Numbered from the stretch's first letter, positions 46,184-54,863 are shown. The stretch: 64,000 bases of DNA from Aeromonas australiensis (GCF_000819725.1 NZ_CDDH01000027.1:36151-100150); one strand, 5' to 3'. The notes: generated by a model from the sequence alone, not told the origin. Numbers and translations are program-made.

Positions 46184-46840
46184 TTACTCCTCAACAGGTT
46201 GCTGTTCGTCAGTGTCCAGCAGCTCGGTATCGTCACCACTGACGTACCATTCGGTCAGGGTTTGTGCCAGTTTCTCCACACCGATATTGGTGAGGGAGGA
46301 GAATGCTTCAACCTGGATCTGGGAACCGAGGTTGGCAACGGCCTGGCGAACCTTGATCACCTGGTTATTGCGCGGGCCGGGGCTCAGTTTGTCGGCCTTG
46401 GTCAGCAGCAGCATGACGGGCAGCTGACGGTGCGAGCTCCACTCCAGCATGTTCATGTCGGTATCTTTGAGCGGGTGGCGGATGTCCATCAAGATCACCA
46501 GACCTTTCAATGACTCACGGCGCTGCAGATACTCCGCCAGTGACTTTTGCCACTTGAGTTTCATTTCTAGCGGAACTTGGGCATAACCATAACCCGGCAA
46601 GTCGACCAGACGCTTGCCTGGTTCCAGTTCAAACAAGTTGATCAGCTGAGTACGACCAGGAGTTTTACTGGTACGCGCCAGGTTCTTATGTTTGGTTAAG
46701 GTGTTCAATGCAGATGACTTACCGGCGTTGGAGCGGCCGGCAAACGCGATCTCGACACCCCCATCATTTGGCAGGTGGCGGATGTCGGGTGCGCTGGTCA
46801 CAAAATGCACCTTATTGAAATTCAGAGTTTGTGTATCCAA
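46184..46840 (-). CDS. engB: Ribosome biogenesis GTPase EngB (YihA/YsxC)
   Basis: 218 residues from a TTG start ([20 protein letters not shown] follows; GGGGAAT upstream). G1 [13 protein letters not shown]3 DLPGYGYA and G4 TKADK are intact. It is essential for 50S assembly in many bacteria. The acidic C-terminal extension ([17 protein letters not shown]) is longer than in E. coli. Confidence 0.94.
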   Translation of the reverse strand: MDTQTLNFNKVHFVTSAPDIRHLPNDGGVEIAFAGRSNAGKSSALNTLTKHKNLARTSKTPGRTQLINLFELEPGKRLVDLPGYGYAQVPLEMKLKWQKSLAEYLQRRESLKGLVILMDIRHPLKDTDMNMLEWSSHRQLPVMLLLTKADKLSPGPRNNQVIKVRQAVANLGSQIQVEAFSSLTNIGVEKLAQTLTEWYVSGDDTELLDTDEQQPVEE

Positions 46841-46982
46841 CGTAAATTCCCCATGGAGATAGAGGGTTATAGAGTTACTTTTTTGTAAAGTGGTGTAAAA
46901 TAGCGTCGCTTAAACGCGTTTATTTTAACATGCCTTCAGCGGCATGGGATCTGGAAGCCTAATAACGAAAAGTTGGAACGCC

Positions 46983-47600
46983 ATGAAGAACCTAGTCATT
47001 ACTCTTGCTCTGATGGTTGGCGTAACGGGGATGGCACAAGCCAAGGGCGATGCCGCTGCGGGACAGACCAAGGCTGCCGTTTGTGCGGCTTGTCATGGAC
47101 CGGACGGAAACAGCCTGGTTGATATGTACCCCAAAATTGCTGGTCAACACGCATCATATATCAAAAAGCAGTTAGTTGAACTGAAGGCTGCCGCTTCTGG
47201 TCAAATTGGCCGGGTTGCGCCAGTGATGGGGCCGATGGCGTTACCTTTGTCGGAACAGGACATGGATGACCTGGCGGCGTATTTCTCCGGCCTGAAGGTG
47301 ACGCCCATCGCGGTCCCTGACGATGTAGTCGAGGTCGGCAAAGCACTCTACATGGGCGGTGATATGAGCCGCGGTCTGGCGGCCTGCGCTGCTTGCCATG
47401 GTCCACGTGGCTCGGGTGTCGAGCAGGCGAAATATCCGAGCCTGTCCGGCCAACATCCCACCTATATCAAGGAGCAGCTTGTTGCATTCAGAGCAGGGGC
47501 TCGTGACAACGATCCGAATGGCATGATGCGGGACGTTGCCAAGAAGCTGACTGATCAGGATATCGAAGCCCTTTCCAAATATGTGGCTGGCTTGCACTGA
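46983..47600 (+). CDS. Dihaem cytochrome c4
   Basis: 205 residues from ATG 46983. Signal peptide MKNLVITLALMVGVTGMAQA; two similar domains each with CAACHGP (haem c) and downstream methionine ligands (APVMGPMALPLS and PNGMMRDVAKKL). It is a periplasmic electron carrier to terminal oxidases, also recorded near polA/engB in other gammaproteobacteria. Diverges from engB. Confidence 0.93.
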   Translation: MKNLVITLALMVGVTGMAQAKGDAAAGQTKAAVCAACHGPDGNSLVDMYPKIAGQHASYIKKQLVELKAAASGQIGRVAPVMGPMALPLSEQDMDDLAAYFSGLKVTPIAVPDDVVEVGKALYMGGDMSRGLAACAACHGPRGSGVEQAKYPSLSGQHPTYIKEQLVAFRAGARDNDPNGMMRDVAKKLTDQDIEALSKYVAGLH

Positions 47601-47628
47601 TACCTCGATACGCTCGATTGGAATTAAA

Positions 47629-47658
47629 AACGGGAAGCTGTGGCTTCCCGTTGCTTTT
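47629..47658 (+). terminator. Cytochrome c4 terminator
   Basis: AACGGGAAGC (47629-47638) and GCTTCCCGTT (47643-47652) pair perfectly, followed by GCTTTTA. Confidence 0.8.
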
Positions 47659-47696
47659 ATTGTTTTCGACACATTCTCGGTTTAATCCCCCCGCTC

Positions 47697-47714
47697 TGTA
47701 AGAGATCTTCCATT
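47697..47714 (+). promoter_or_regulatory. UvrY/GacA-like box upstream of the plus-strand Csr RNA
   Basis: TGTAAGAGATCTTCCATT. The first half matches the UvrY/GacA consensus TGTAAG and the AGATCT core of E. coli csrB; the second half is degenerate. The same 18-mer with two changes occurs upstream of the second Csr RNA (51491-51508), in the same orientation relative to transcription. Confidence 0.65.
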
Positions 47715-47862
47715 ATCAAGGCAGGCCAAGGCTCATAAAATTGCATATAAAAACAAAAAAGATCTTTATTATCAGTCGCTTATATTCGCTCTGATGTTTT
47801 TTGGTATGTTGAGAAGATTTTGGGGGGATTGAGCGATCTTATAGAGTTGATAGAGTAGTCTC

Positions 47863-48226
47863 AATGGATTCAGCCACGGATTGGGTAACGGTTTCACGAC
47901 AGGGTGTTGTGAGCAGAGGATGGCAGGCATGGTGGGATGCCATGGGCTCGGATGAGCTGGCAAAGGATTGAAGGATCAGGATGGTGACCATCTCGGGAGT
48001 GGGATGGGGTTGCGGGATGCAGACTCCCCGGCACGATGGCAGGATGCGGTCTAGACGGGTCAAACAGGCACACGCACATTCAGGAACGACCAATAAAGGT
48101 CAGGATGACCACACAACGATATGATGCGGCGACAAGTTGTCACGGAGAGGACGAAACAGATTGTTTTGCCATTCAGGATGGCGCACGCATGAACATATCA
48201 AGGCAGCTTCGGCTGCCTTTTTTCTT
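47863..48226 (+). ncRNA. csrC: CsrB/CsrC-family CsrA-sequestering RNA
   Basis: The interval 47821-48226 carries 18 GGA motifs, mostly as AGGATG or GGGATG and many in hairpin loops (for example CATGGTGGGATGCCATG), and ends in AAGGCAGC-TTCG-GCTGCCTT plus a T run (48200-48223). Such density of GGA with no ORF is the hallmark of CsrA/RsmA sponge RNAs. A weak promoter (TTGAGC 47829, TAGAGT 47851) would give about 365 nt; the start is uncertain and could be nearer 47793. It lies between engB and yihI, where E. coli has csrC, hence the symbol by position only. Confidence 0.85.
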
Positions 48227-48437
48227 TTGGGTCATTAACCCGATTAGCCATTCTGTGTCAAAATACCAGCAACATGCCCAGAGGATACCGATCCTGCGGT
48301 GTTCAGTGGCCTGATTGGGCTGAATTGGTGCGGGATCCAGCTCTTGTTCCAGCCTTACTGTTCCTCGTATCGTATCCCACCGGGTGAGATCATCCCGGGT
48401 ACGGGTCAATCCAGTTATTTTTCGGAGTTAGCCATTC

Positions 48438-49025
48438 ATGTCTGCTAAACAACCCACTCGCAAGCCTACTGGCAAGCGCAAAGAATCTGATGTCAGTGCT
48501 CAGGAAGGTCGTGAGCGTAAACGGGCTGCCAAGCGCAAGGGCCTGAAGGCGGGTTCTCGTCAGCAAGTTGAACAACCGAAGAACAAGTCTGGTAACAGCC
48601 AGTCTAAAGATCCGCGTATCGGTTCTCGCAAACCGGTAGTTCTGGTGGTAGATGACACACAGAAGAAGCCAGCCGTACCCAAGGCAGTGAAAGAGAAGAA
48701 GCTGGTGATGACGCCAGAGCAGGAGCTGGCCTCTATCGAAAACGATGACCGCTTGAATGATCTGCTGGATCGTCTCGATGCCGGTGAAACCCTGGAAGCG
48801 GCCGAGCAGGCCTGGGTTGATCAGCGCGTCGACCGTTATCAGGAGCTGATGGATGAGCTGGGCATCATCGACAACGACGATGATGAAGATGACGAGCTGC
48901 CGTTTGATGATAGCGATGACGCCGAGTTTGACGAGCAGAAACCGGCCTCCGAAGAGGAGTTGTGGGATCGTTTCAACCAGGTCGATTTCAAACCTGAACC
49001 CAAGCCTGAGCCGAAGAAAAAGTGA
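48438..49025 (+). CDS. yihI: Der GTPase-activating protein YihI
   Basis: 195 residues: strongly basic N-terminus (MSAKQPTRKPTGKRKESDVS), a conserved middle (LNDLLDRLDAGETLEAAEQA WVDQRVDRYQELMDELG) and an acidic tail (DNDDDEDDELPFDDSDD). It stimulates GTP hydrolysis by Der, linking it to ribosome assembly with engB and typA in the window. The stop overlaps the next start by one base. Confidence 0.93.
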   Translation: MSAKQPTRKPTGKRKESDVSAQEGRERKRAAKRKGLKAGSRQQVEQPKNKSGNSQSKDPRIGSRKPVVLVVDDTQKKPAVPKAVKEKKLVMTPEQELASIENDDRLNDLLDRLDAGETLEAAEQAWVDQRVDRYQELMDELGIIDNDDDEDDELPFDDSDDAEFDEQKPASEEELWDRFNQVDFKPEPKPEPKKK

Positions 49026-49477
49026 TGAGTGGATGGATGCTGGCCGCCCTGTTGGGCGGCCTGATTGTGACAGGGTTGGCCATCTACGCAGGCATGCTGT
49101 TGGCCAGACTGAGACGACAGCAAGCGATGCAGTGGCAGGCGATAACCGATCGCAATGAACGCATTCTGGAGAGTGTGCGGGTTATTGCCCATGCGGTGCA
49201 GGAGGGGCAGTGTGACTACTCCGAAGGTGCCATTCGGCTGACCAATCTGCTAAATGCATTGCAGATCAAAGGAGGGCGGGCGTTCGCTACCGAGTTTCCG
49301 GGTCTGTACGGGTTGTATGAGAAGGTGAAAGATATGCCGACTCATGAGGCCAGGCGCGCCCTCAAGCGCAATGAAGTGATGAAGATGGATCTCGAACGCA
49401 GCGGTTACGAGGCGGAGCTGGAAGCACAGATCCTCAAGGATGTAGCCCAACTTAAGGGTTTTCAGTTAGGTCGGTGA
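49025..49477 (+). CDS. DUF2489-family protein
   Basis: 150 residues from ATG 49025 (TGATG overlap with yihI; a GTG at 49022 is possible). One N-terminal membrane anchor (MLAALLGGLIVTGLAIYAGM) and a helical cytoplasmic domain with CDYSEGAIRLTNLLNALQ and YEKVKDMPTHEARRAL. It lies between yihI and hemN, as in vibrios and enterics. Function unknown. Confidence 0.88.
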   Translation: MSGWMLAALLGGLIVTGLAIYAGMLLARLRRQQAMQWQAITDRNERILESVRVIAHAVQEGQCDYSEGAIRLTNLLNALQIKGGRAFATEFPGLYGLYEKVKDMPTHEARRALKRNEVMKMDLERSGYEAELEAQILKDVAQLKGFQLGR

Positions 49478-49508
49478 GCCAACAATAACAACCAGAGAGG
49501 AAGCGAGC

Positions 49509-50882
49509 GTGCAAGCAGAACAGATTGTGTGGGATCAGGCCCTGATCGAGAAATATAACTATAGTGGCCCGCGATACACCTCCTATCCCACTGCGCTGGA
49601 GTTCAACGAGTGCTTCGGCTATCCGGATTTTGTCCGCGCTACCGGCCAGTATCCCGAGCGCAATCTGTCGCTCTATGTACATATCCCTTTCTGTCACAAG
49701 CTCTGCTACTACTGCGGCTGCAACAAGGTCATTACCCGCCATCAGCACAAGGCTGACGAGTACCTCGACTATCTTGAGCAGGAGGTCAAGGCGCAGGCTC
49801 CGCTCTTCAAGCATCGTCTGGTCACCCAGCTGCACTGGGGTGGCGGTACACCCACCTATCTGGATGAAGCACAAACGCGCCGTTTGATGGCTATGCTGCG
49901 TGAGCACTTCCATTTCGCCGAAGAGGGGGAGTTCAGCATCGAGGTCGATCCGCGCGAGATCGCCATGACCATGCTGGATGTGCTGCGAGATGTCGGTTTT
50001 AACCGCATCAGCCTCGGGGTGCAGGACTTCAACAAGGATGTGCAGGTTGCGGTTAACCGCGAGCAGGACAATGACTTTATTAAAGCCATGTTGGAGCGGG
50101 CCCGCGCCCTTGGCTTTCGATCGACCAACCTTGACCTTATCTACGGTTTGCCGCATCAGGATCGTGCCAGCTTCCACCATACGCTGGAAGAGGTGCTCAA
50201 GATGGATCCGGCGCGGCTCTCCATCTTCAACTATGCCCATCTGCCGAGTCGTTTTGCCGCCCAGCGCAAGTTGAAAGAAGACGACATGCCTGCTCCGCAG
50301 GAGAAGCTGGCCATGCTGCAGGATACTATCGCCTTCCTCACCGGTCAGGGCTACCAGTTCATCGGCATGGACCATTTTGCCAAACCCGATGACGAACTGG
50401 CGGTGGCGCAGCGCGAGGGCAAGCTGCACCGCAACTTCCAGGGCTACACCACTCAGGGAGATTGTGATCTGCTGGGGCTGGGGGTCTCCTCCATCAGCAT
50501 GATTGGTGATGCCTACTCCCAGAACCAGAAAGAGCTCAAGACCTACTACGCACAGGTTGCAGAGCTGGGTCATGCCCAGTGGAAAGGCTGCTCGCTCAAT
50601 CAGGATGATCTGATCCGCCGTGAGGTGATCAAGCGACTTATCTGTGATTTCCGTTTGAATTTTACGACCATAGAGCAGGCATTTGGTCTGAACTTCAAAG
50701 AGTACTTCGCTGAGGATCTCAAGCTGCTGCAGACCTTCATCAGCGATGGGCTGGTGCGCATGAGGGAGGATGGTCTGGAGGTCTCCTCCACGGGGCAGCT
50801 GCTGATCCGCAATATCTGCATGTGCTTCGATGTCTATCTGCGCAACAAGGCGCGCCAGCAGCAGTTCTCACGCGTGATATAA
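49509..50882 (+). CDS. hemN: Oxygen-independent coproporphyrinogen III oxidase
   Basis: 457 residues from GTG 49509 (AGAGAGGAAGCGA upstream). The radical-SAM cluster motif is HIPFCHKLCYYCGCNKV; PTYL, GGGTPT and the C-terminal HemN domain follow. It supplies haem without oxygen, complementing hemF in the same window. MQAEQIVWDQALIEKYNYSG at the start fits the family. Confidence 0.96.
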   Translation: MQAEQIVWDQALIEKYNYSGPRYTSYPTALEFNECFGYPDFVRATGQYPERNLSLYVHIPFCHKLCYYCGCNKVITRHQHKADEYLDYLEQEVKAQAPLFKHRLVTQLHWGGGTPTYLDEAQTRRLMAMLREHFHFAEEGEFSIEVDPREIAMTMLDVLRDVGFNRISLGVQDFNKDVQVAVNREQDNDFIKAMLERARALGFRSTNLDLIYGLPHQDRASFHHTLEEVLKMDPARLSIFNYAHLPSRFAAQRKLKEDDMPAPQEKLAMLQDTIAFLTGQGYQFIGMDHFAKPDDELAVAQREGKLHRNFQGYTTQGDCDLLGLGVSSISMIGDAYSQNQKELKTYYAQVAELGHAQWKGCSLNQDDLIRREVIKRLICDFRLNFTTIEQAFGLNFKEYFAEDLKLLQTFISDGLVRMREDGLEVSSTGQLLIRNICMCFDVYLRNKARQQQFSRVI

Positions 50883-50908
50883 GTGATGTTTATCTCGGTA
50901 GAAATTGC

Positions 50909-50934
50909 AAAGGGCGTCATATTGGCGCCCTTTT
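50909..50934 (+). terminator. hemN terminator
   Basis: AAAGGGCG (50909-50916) pairs with CGCCCTTT (50926-50933) and is followed by T. Confidence 0.7.
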
Positions 50935-51021
50935 CATATCTATTTTTGCTTAAGCCGCGGGCGGTAAGATTCTGGCGAGAAGGTGCGGGGCTGAGACAAG
51001 CAATGAGGTGGTGAAGCGGAG

Positions 51022-51298
51022 ATAAAAAGATGGGGGCGACTTGCGTCGCCCCCGGTAGTCATATCGCTCAGGTCCTTGAACGAAGTTGCTCCCTGCAATC
51101 CCTGACTTTTTACCTCTTCCTTTAGGTTTCCCCTTCCCAATCCTTTGGGGTGTCCTTTAGCCATCTTGGCCTGACGAGTCATCCTGTCCCGTCGCACTTT
51201 CTCCATCCCGGGAGGTGTCCTTTACCACATCCTGTGGTGAGTCCATTTGCCCAACCCTGGCAGCCAGTCTTCCTGACCGACTTCATTGCGTCCGTGCA
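51022..51298 (-). ncRNA. csrB: CsrB-family CsrA-sequestering RNA (second copy)
   Basis: On the minus strand this carries 17 GGA motifs with no plausible protein and ends in GGGGGCGAC-GCAA-GTCGCCCCC followed by ATCTTTTT. It contains TAAAGGACACCTCC, then GGGATGGAGAA, a stretch that I recall almost letter for letter from E. coli CsrB. A promoter TTGTCG/16 bp/TATAGT (-10 at 51305-51310) places the start near 51298, giving about 277 nt. It faces the other Csr RNA across yihI-hemN and should act with it to titrate CsrA. Confidence 0.88.
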
Positions 51299-51304
51299 TG
51301 AGTA

Positions 51305-51332
51305 ACTATAAGGATTTTCTAACTGGCGACAA
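51305..51332 (-). promoter_or_regulatory. Promoter of the minus-strand Csr RNA
   Basis: On the minus strand TTGTCG (51327-51332), 16 bp and TATAGT (51305-51310). Spacing to the first GGA motifs fits a short 5' leader. Confidence 0.5.
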
Positions 51333-51434
51333 TGCCAGATTGGAAAACGTTTTTTTTATTAGCTGTTTCGAAAGTGGTGTGTTTCGATTTATTCATTTAT
51401 AAACATGGCATTAAGTGAACCACCTTCATATTTT

Positions 51435-51467
51435 AAGACCTTATCTTCCGATTATCTCGGAGGTCTT
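51435..51467. other. Stem-loop upstream of the minus-strand Csr RNA
   Basis: AAGACCT (51435-51441) and AGGTCTT (51461-51467) enclose CCGA/TCGG. Its role is unclear; it may be a protein-binding site in the long csrB control region. The rest of 51333-51603 is AT-rich with no gene. Confidence 0.3.
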
Positions 51468-51490
51468 TCAGGTTGTTTGCTTACACATTG

Positions 51491-51508
51491 AATGGCAGAT
51501 CTCTTACG
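51491..51508 (-). promoter_or_regulatory. UvrY/GacA-like box upstream of the minus-strand Csr RNA
   Basis: On the minus strand CGTAAGAGATCTGCCATT, identical at 16 of 18 positions to the box before the other Csr RNA. It lies about 190 bp upstream of the predicted start, comparable to the far-upstream UvrY site of E. coli csrB as I recall it. Confidence 0.65.
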
Positions 51509-51603
51509 TAGCATGTTGGTTGCTTTGGAAACAAATTTAGTGCTCTGATGATGGTCAATCGGAGTAGGTGGGCGAGGTGGAAAAGAGCGGCTGAATGGAG
51601 AGA

Positions 51604-51972
51604 CTATGAGCGCTGATTGAGGCGTTCATAGATGGTCTGGCGCTCTTCCGGGGTGAGAGAAGAGAAGTAGTGGGTAAAGAGGCGCAGCAACAGGGACTTG
51701 TTCATGCCATCTTGCTGAGTCAGATTACCCAGCTCATCGATAGCGGCCGTACTCATGGAGAAGGTCGCTTTTTTAAAGCTGGGCTTCAGGTGCTCGCCAC
51801 TCTCGATAAAGGCTAGCGCCGACAAGGACTCATCCCTATGAAGACTTAACTCAAGGCTGACCACCTTGGGTGTGCCCTTGGCATAGAACTCCGCATCTTC
51901 GATAAATTCGTCAACGGTAAACTTCTTCTGGTGATGCAGCTGATGCTTTTTCTTCAGATCCGCCAGACCCAT
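51604..51972 (-). CDS. Probable ribbon-helix-helix partner of an orphan ParA
   Basis: 122 residues from ATG 51972, one base after the parA-like stop, so tightly coupled; a longer in-frame start inside that gene is less likely. The N-terminus is Lys/His-rich (MGLADLKKKHQLHHQKKFTV). Residues about 67-105 look like a ribbon-helix-helix: strand KKATFSMS, helix TAAIDELGNLT, helix GMNKSLLLRLFTHYF. This would make it a small DNA-binding centromere protein as in type Ib partition systems. Family not recognised with certainty. Confidence 0.6.
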   Translation of the reverse strand: MGLADLKKKHQLHHQKKFTVDEFIEDAEFYAKGTPKVVSLELSLHRDESLSALAFIESGEHLKPSFKKATFSMSTAAIDELGNLTQQDGMNKSLLLRLFTHYFSSLTPEERQTIYERLNQRS

Positions 51973-51973
51973 C

Positions 51974-52621
51974 TCACACCCCCACTTGCAGGAACTCTTT
52001 GGCGATGGCCCGGATCTCTTCGGCGGATTTGCCATCCGGCTCGATCTCCATCACCGACAACCCCTTCTCTTCGCTGTCGTCGTAGATGTTGCGGCCATAG
52101 GTGATGGCATTCAGGACATCGACACCGAACGAGGAGCAGACCTCTTTAGCCTCCAGAATGCGTTTTACCTGATTGGGCAGGGCGGGGCACTGGGTCAGCA
52201 CCACTGCTGCATTGAGCGTAGGATTGACCATCTTGCAGGTGGTGATGAGATCTTCCATATGGGGCAGGGTTTTGAGATCCCGCCGTTTCGGGCGAAGCGG
52301 GATCAGGGCGTGGGTGGCGACAGCCATGGTGGAGCGCAGTGCCCGGTTATCTTGACCGCCGCAATCGACGATGACGTAGTCGTAGCGGTTTTTCAGACTG
52401 ATCAGGTCGTTGCGGATATTGCCGTAGAGCTGCACGCAATTTATCTGGGGCAGGTCCGGGTTGTCATTGCGCTCCTGGATCCAGTCGGAGGTGGTACGCT
52501 GTGGATCGCAGTCGACCAGTAATACCTCCCCCTGAAAGCGGGATCTGAGGTAGACCGCCAGATTTTGTGCCAGGCAGCTCTTGCCACTTCCCCCCTTCTC
52601 TCCACCGACCAGCAAGATCAT
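51974..52621 (-). CDS. ParA/MinD-family ATPase (orphan)
   Basis: 215 residues. Deviant Walker A GGEKGGSGKSCLAQNLA (the KGGxGKS form), Walker A' VLLVDCDPQRTTSDW and Walker B-like YDYVIVDCGG place it with small ParA ATPases that lack an N-terminal helix-turn-helix, as on type Ib plasmid systems. It is not the chromosomal parA, since no parB, mnmG or gid genes flank it. Its downstream partner looks like a ribbon-helix-helix protein. It may be a domesticated plasmid partition module or a positioning system for another cargo. Confidence 0.85.
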   Translation of the reverse strand: MILLVGGEKGGSGKSCLAQNLAVYLRSRFQGEVLLVDCDPQRTTSDWIQERNDNPDLPQINCVQLYGNIRNDLISLKNRYDYVIVDCGGQDNRALRSTMAVATHALIPLRPKRRDLKTLPHMEDLITTCKMVNPTLNAAVVLTQCPALPNQVKRILEAKEVCSSFGVDVLNAITYGRNIYDDSEEKGLSVMEIEPDGKSAEEIRAIAKEFLQVGV

Positions 52622-52684
52622 GACGTTCCCCTATCCATAAGAAAACTGCTTACTCCAGTATAGGAGGGGCCAGTCTCATCACAA

Positions 52685-52711
52685 GGCGAGAGGAGTGCCG
52701 CTCCTCTCGCC
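52685..52711. terminator. Hairpin after the 57-residue secreted protein gene
   Basis: GGCGAGAGGAG (52685-52695) and CTCCTCTCGCC (52701-52711) pair perfectly over 11 bp. The minus-strand side ends in TTGTGATG, so termination is only probable. Confidence 0.5.
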
Positions 52712-52721
52712 GCTTCAACAA

Positions 52722-52895
52722 CTAATGAACGTGGCCTCCCTGCCAGCGGCAGACATACTCAGGCATCAGCATTTGAGGGGCCTTGTCGACATGGCATACC
52801 ACCATGGGTATGGCCGGGGCTCCTTCAGCCTGACTGAGGGTGGGAAGCGCAGAGAGCAGCAAAGTCGCGAGCAACAGCATGGGTTTCATCTTCAT
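52722..52895 (-). CDS. 57-residue secreted protein of unknown function
   Basis: ATG 52895 is preceded by AAGGAG with 5-bp spacing, one of the best ribosome-binding sites here. The product starts MKMKPMLLLATLLLSALPTL, a clear signal peptide with cleavage predicted after SQA. The mature part, about 34 residues, has two cysteines (MVVCHVDKAP and PEYVCRWQGG) that could form a disulfide, and it ends GGHVH. It is too short for usual gene-length cut-offs. No family is recognised. It lies 100 bp upstream of the parA-like gene on the same strand, but a hairpin separates them. Confidence 0.7.
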   Translation of the reverse strand: MKMKPMLLLATLLLSALPTLSQAEGAPAIPMVVCHVDKAPQMLMPEYVCRWQGGHVH

Positions 52896-53642
52896 AACAA
52901 CTCCTTGGTAGTGCTATTCCTGTGTGATCTGGATCACTTTCTGAGTTAAGCCGAGGTTGGCAGCAGCACAAGGTAAGACGAATAAATTCAATTAATGAAA
53001 AAAGTATCAAGAGGCGTTGTGCTGATGAACGAGGCGGGTTGCCAGCCTTGATGCGGACTTTGTGCATATTAAATTGAACCGCACAAAGAGGTGGTAGCTG
53101 ATGAGGCTGGGCCTGATGGGGTTGGCATCAATGCCATGATCTGGGACAAGAAAAGATTTATGCAGTGCATGTGGTCAATATGAGTATTTATTCCCCTGGC
53201 GTTCCTCTCGTTACGATGATGTATTCAATAAGCAGGGCGCAATATTCAGATCTCATTTTGAGATGCATATATAATTTTGATTTTTAAGTGTTTTTTATTT
53301 TTGCATTTAATCTTGCCAGTGAGCTTACATGAATAAAAGTTGAATCAACCTGAAACATATCGGGGTCGTTTTGCATGGATATTCAGGGTTTGCTGGGGTG
53401 GAAATGCGTAAATTGCTACTGGAGTCATAGATTGAATGGTGAATATATTCAGTTCTGAGTGAATGTGATCAATATCTAGGTTTTCGTTGGTTGGCAGGTC
53501 TAACCTCGGTCTCGAAAGGCAAGGGCAGGATAGAACACAAGCTGAGTACCCTACATAAAGAATATCCCGCCTTAGCCATGAGCATGAATAGAAGGAATCT
53601 ATTCAATCACTCGCAGGGACCACTGCTAGACGGAATATAATC
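52896..53642 (+). promoter_or_regulatory. 747-bp AT-rich control region upstream of arcA
   Basis: No ORF with coding character was found. GTGAATGTGATCAA (53459-53472) matches the FNR box TTGAT-N4-ATCAA at 8 of 10 positions. TGAGTATTTATTCC (53181-53194) matches the ARG box TGAAT-N4-ATTCA at 8 of 10 fixed positions, and TGAATATATTCA (53440-53451) is a perfect palindrome with the same arms but a shorter spacer. Oxygen- and arginine-dependent control of the arc genes is therefore likely; individual sites are tentative. Confidence 0.4.
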
Positions 53643-54863
53643 ATGAGCAAATTTTATGTAGGTTCTGAAGTTGGCCAATTGCGCCGCGTCATGTTGCACC
53701 GCCCCAACCTCAGTCTGAAGCGTCTGACTCCTTCCAACTGTCAGGATCTGCTGTTTGATGACGTCCTGTCCGTTGAACGTGCCGGTCAGGAGCATGACAA
53801 ATTCGCTCAAGTTCTGCGCGATCAAAATGTCGAAGTTTTCCTGCTGACCAATCTGTTGGCCGAGACCCTCGACGTGCCGGAAGCCAAGGCCTGGCTGCTG
53901 CAAAATCAGGTTTCTGATTATCGCCTCGGTACTTCTTTTGCCAACGACGTGCGCTGCTTCCTGGCAGACATGCCGCACCGCGAGCTGGCGCGCATTCTCT
54001 CCGGCGGCCTGACCTACTCCGAAATGCCTTACAGCGGCGTCAACATGGTCGTCGGCATGCATGCGCCGACCGACTTCATCATCGAGCCGCTGCCCAACCA
54101 TCTCTTCACTCGTGACACCTCCTGCTGGGTCTACGGTGGCGTCTCCATCAACCCGATGGCCAAACAGGCCCGTCGTCGCGAAACCAACCATGTGAAGGCC
54201 ATCTACCGCTGGCACCCGCAGTTTGCCGGTCAGGACTTCATCAAGTACTTCGGTGACGAGGAGCGTGACTACGACAACTCCACCATCGAGGGGGGCGACG
54301 TCCTGGTTATCGGCCGCGGTGCCGTGCTGATCGGTATGTCCGAGCGCACCACCCCGCAAGGTGTCGAGCACCTGGCTCGCGGTCTGTTCAAACACGGTCA
54401 GGCCAAGCAGGTCATCGCCATGCAACTGCCGAAGCACCGCAGCTGCATGCACCTGGATACCGTTATGACTCACATGGATATAGACACCTTCTCTGTCTAT
54501 CCGGAGGTCATTCGCAAAGATGTGAACTGCTGGAGCCTGACCCCGGGCGGCGCAACCGGTATGAACATCAAGGAAGAGGGCTACTTCGTTACCGCCATCG
54601 AGAAGGCACTGGGTGTGGATCAGCTCAAGCTTATCACCACAGGTGGTGACAGCTTCGAGGCCGAACGGGAGCAGTGGAACGACGCCAACAACGTGCTGAC
54701 CGTACGTCCCGGTGTGGTGGTGGGTTACGAGCGCAATACCTACACCAACGAGAAGTACGACAAGGCCGGTATCACAGTGCTGCCTATCCCGGGCGAAGAG
54801 CTGGGCCGCGGCCGCGGCGGTGCCCGCTGCATGAGCTGCCCGATGGAACGTGACGGCATCTGA
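53643..54863 (+). CDS. arcA: Arginine deiminase
   Basis: 406 residues. Guanidino-binding and catalytic motifs are complete: [44 protein letters not shown] and the nucleophile Cys in [15 protein letters not shown] near the C-terminus. It hydrolyses arginine to citrulline and ammonia, the first step of the arginine deiminase pathway for ATP and acid tolerance. First gene of arcA-arcC-arcB-arcD. Confidence 0.97.
   Translation: MSKFYVGSEVGQLRRVMLHRPNLSLKRLTPSNCQDLLFDDVLSVERAGQEHDKFAQVLRDQNVEVFLLTNLLAETLDVPEAKAWLLQNQVSDYRLGTSFANDVRCFLADMPHRELARILSGGLTYSEMPYSGVNMVVGMHAPTDFIIEPLPNHLFTRDTSCWVYGGVSINPMAKQARRRETNHVKAIYRWHPQFAGQDFIKYFGDEERDYDNSTIEGGDVLVIGRGAVLIGMSERTTPQGVEHLARGLFKHGQAKQVIAMQLPKHRSCMHLDTVMTHMDIDTFSVYPEVIRKDVNCWSLTPGGATGMNIKEEGYFVTAIEKALGVDQLKLITTGGDSFEAEREQWNDANNVLTVRPGVVVGYERNTYTNEKYDKAGITVLPIPGEELGRGRGGARCMSCPMERDGI

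Noticed and set aside
47839..48093. 84-codon frame on the minus strand
   Set aside because: Complement of the plus-strand Csr RNA; no ribosome-binding site or similarity.
47697..48226. Possible CRISPR array because of regularly spaced GGATG motifs
   Set aside because: The repeats are 4-6 nt, irregularly spaced and embedded in hairpins; no spacer-repeat alternation and no cas genes.
50940..51206. 88-codon frame on the minus strand (Lys/Arg/Gly-rich product)
   Set aside because: It lies within the GGA-rich Csr-type RNA; the product's repeated KG, RQ and KGxG pattern comes from the GGA motifs, not from protein selection.
53281..53345. AT-rich stretch before arcA as a possible replication origin
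   Set aside because: No DnaA boxes or iterons were seen; the stretch is explained by a promoter region.
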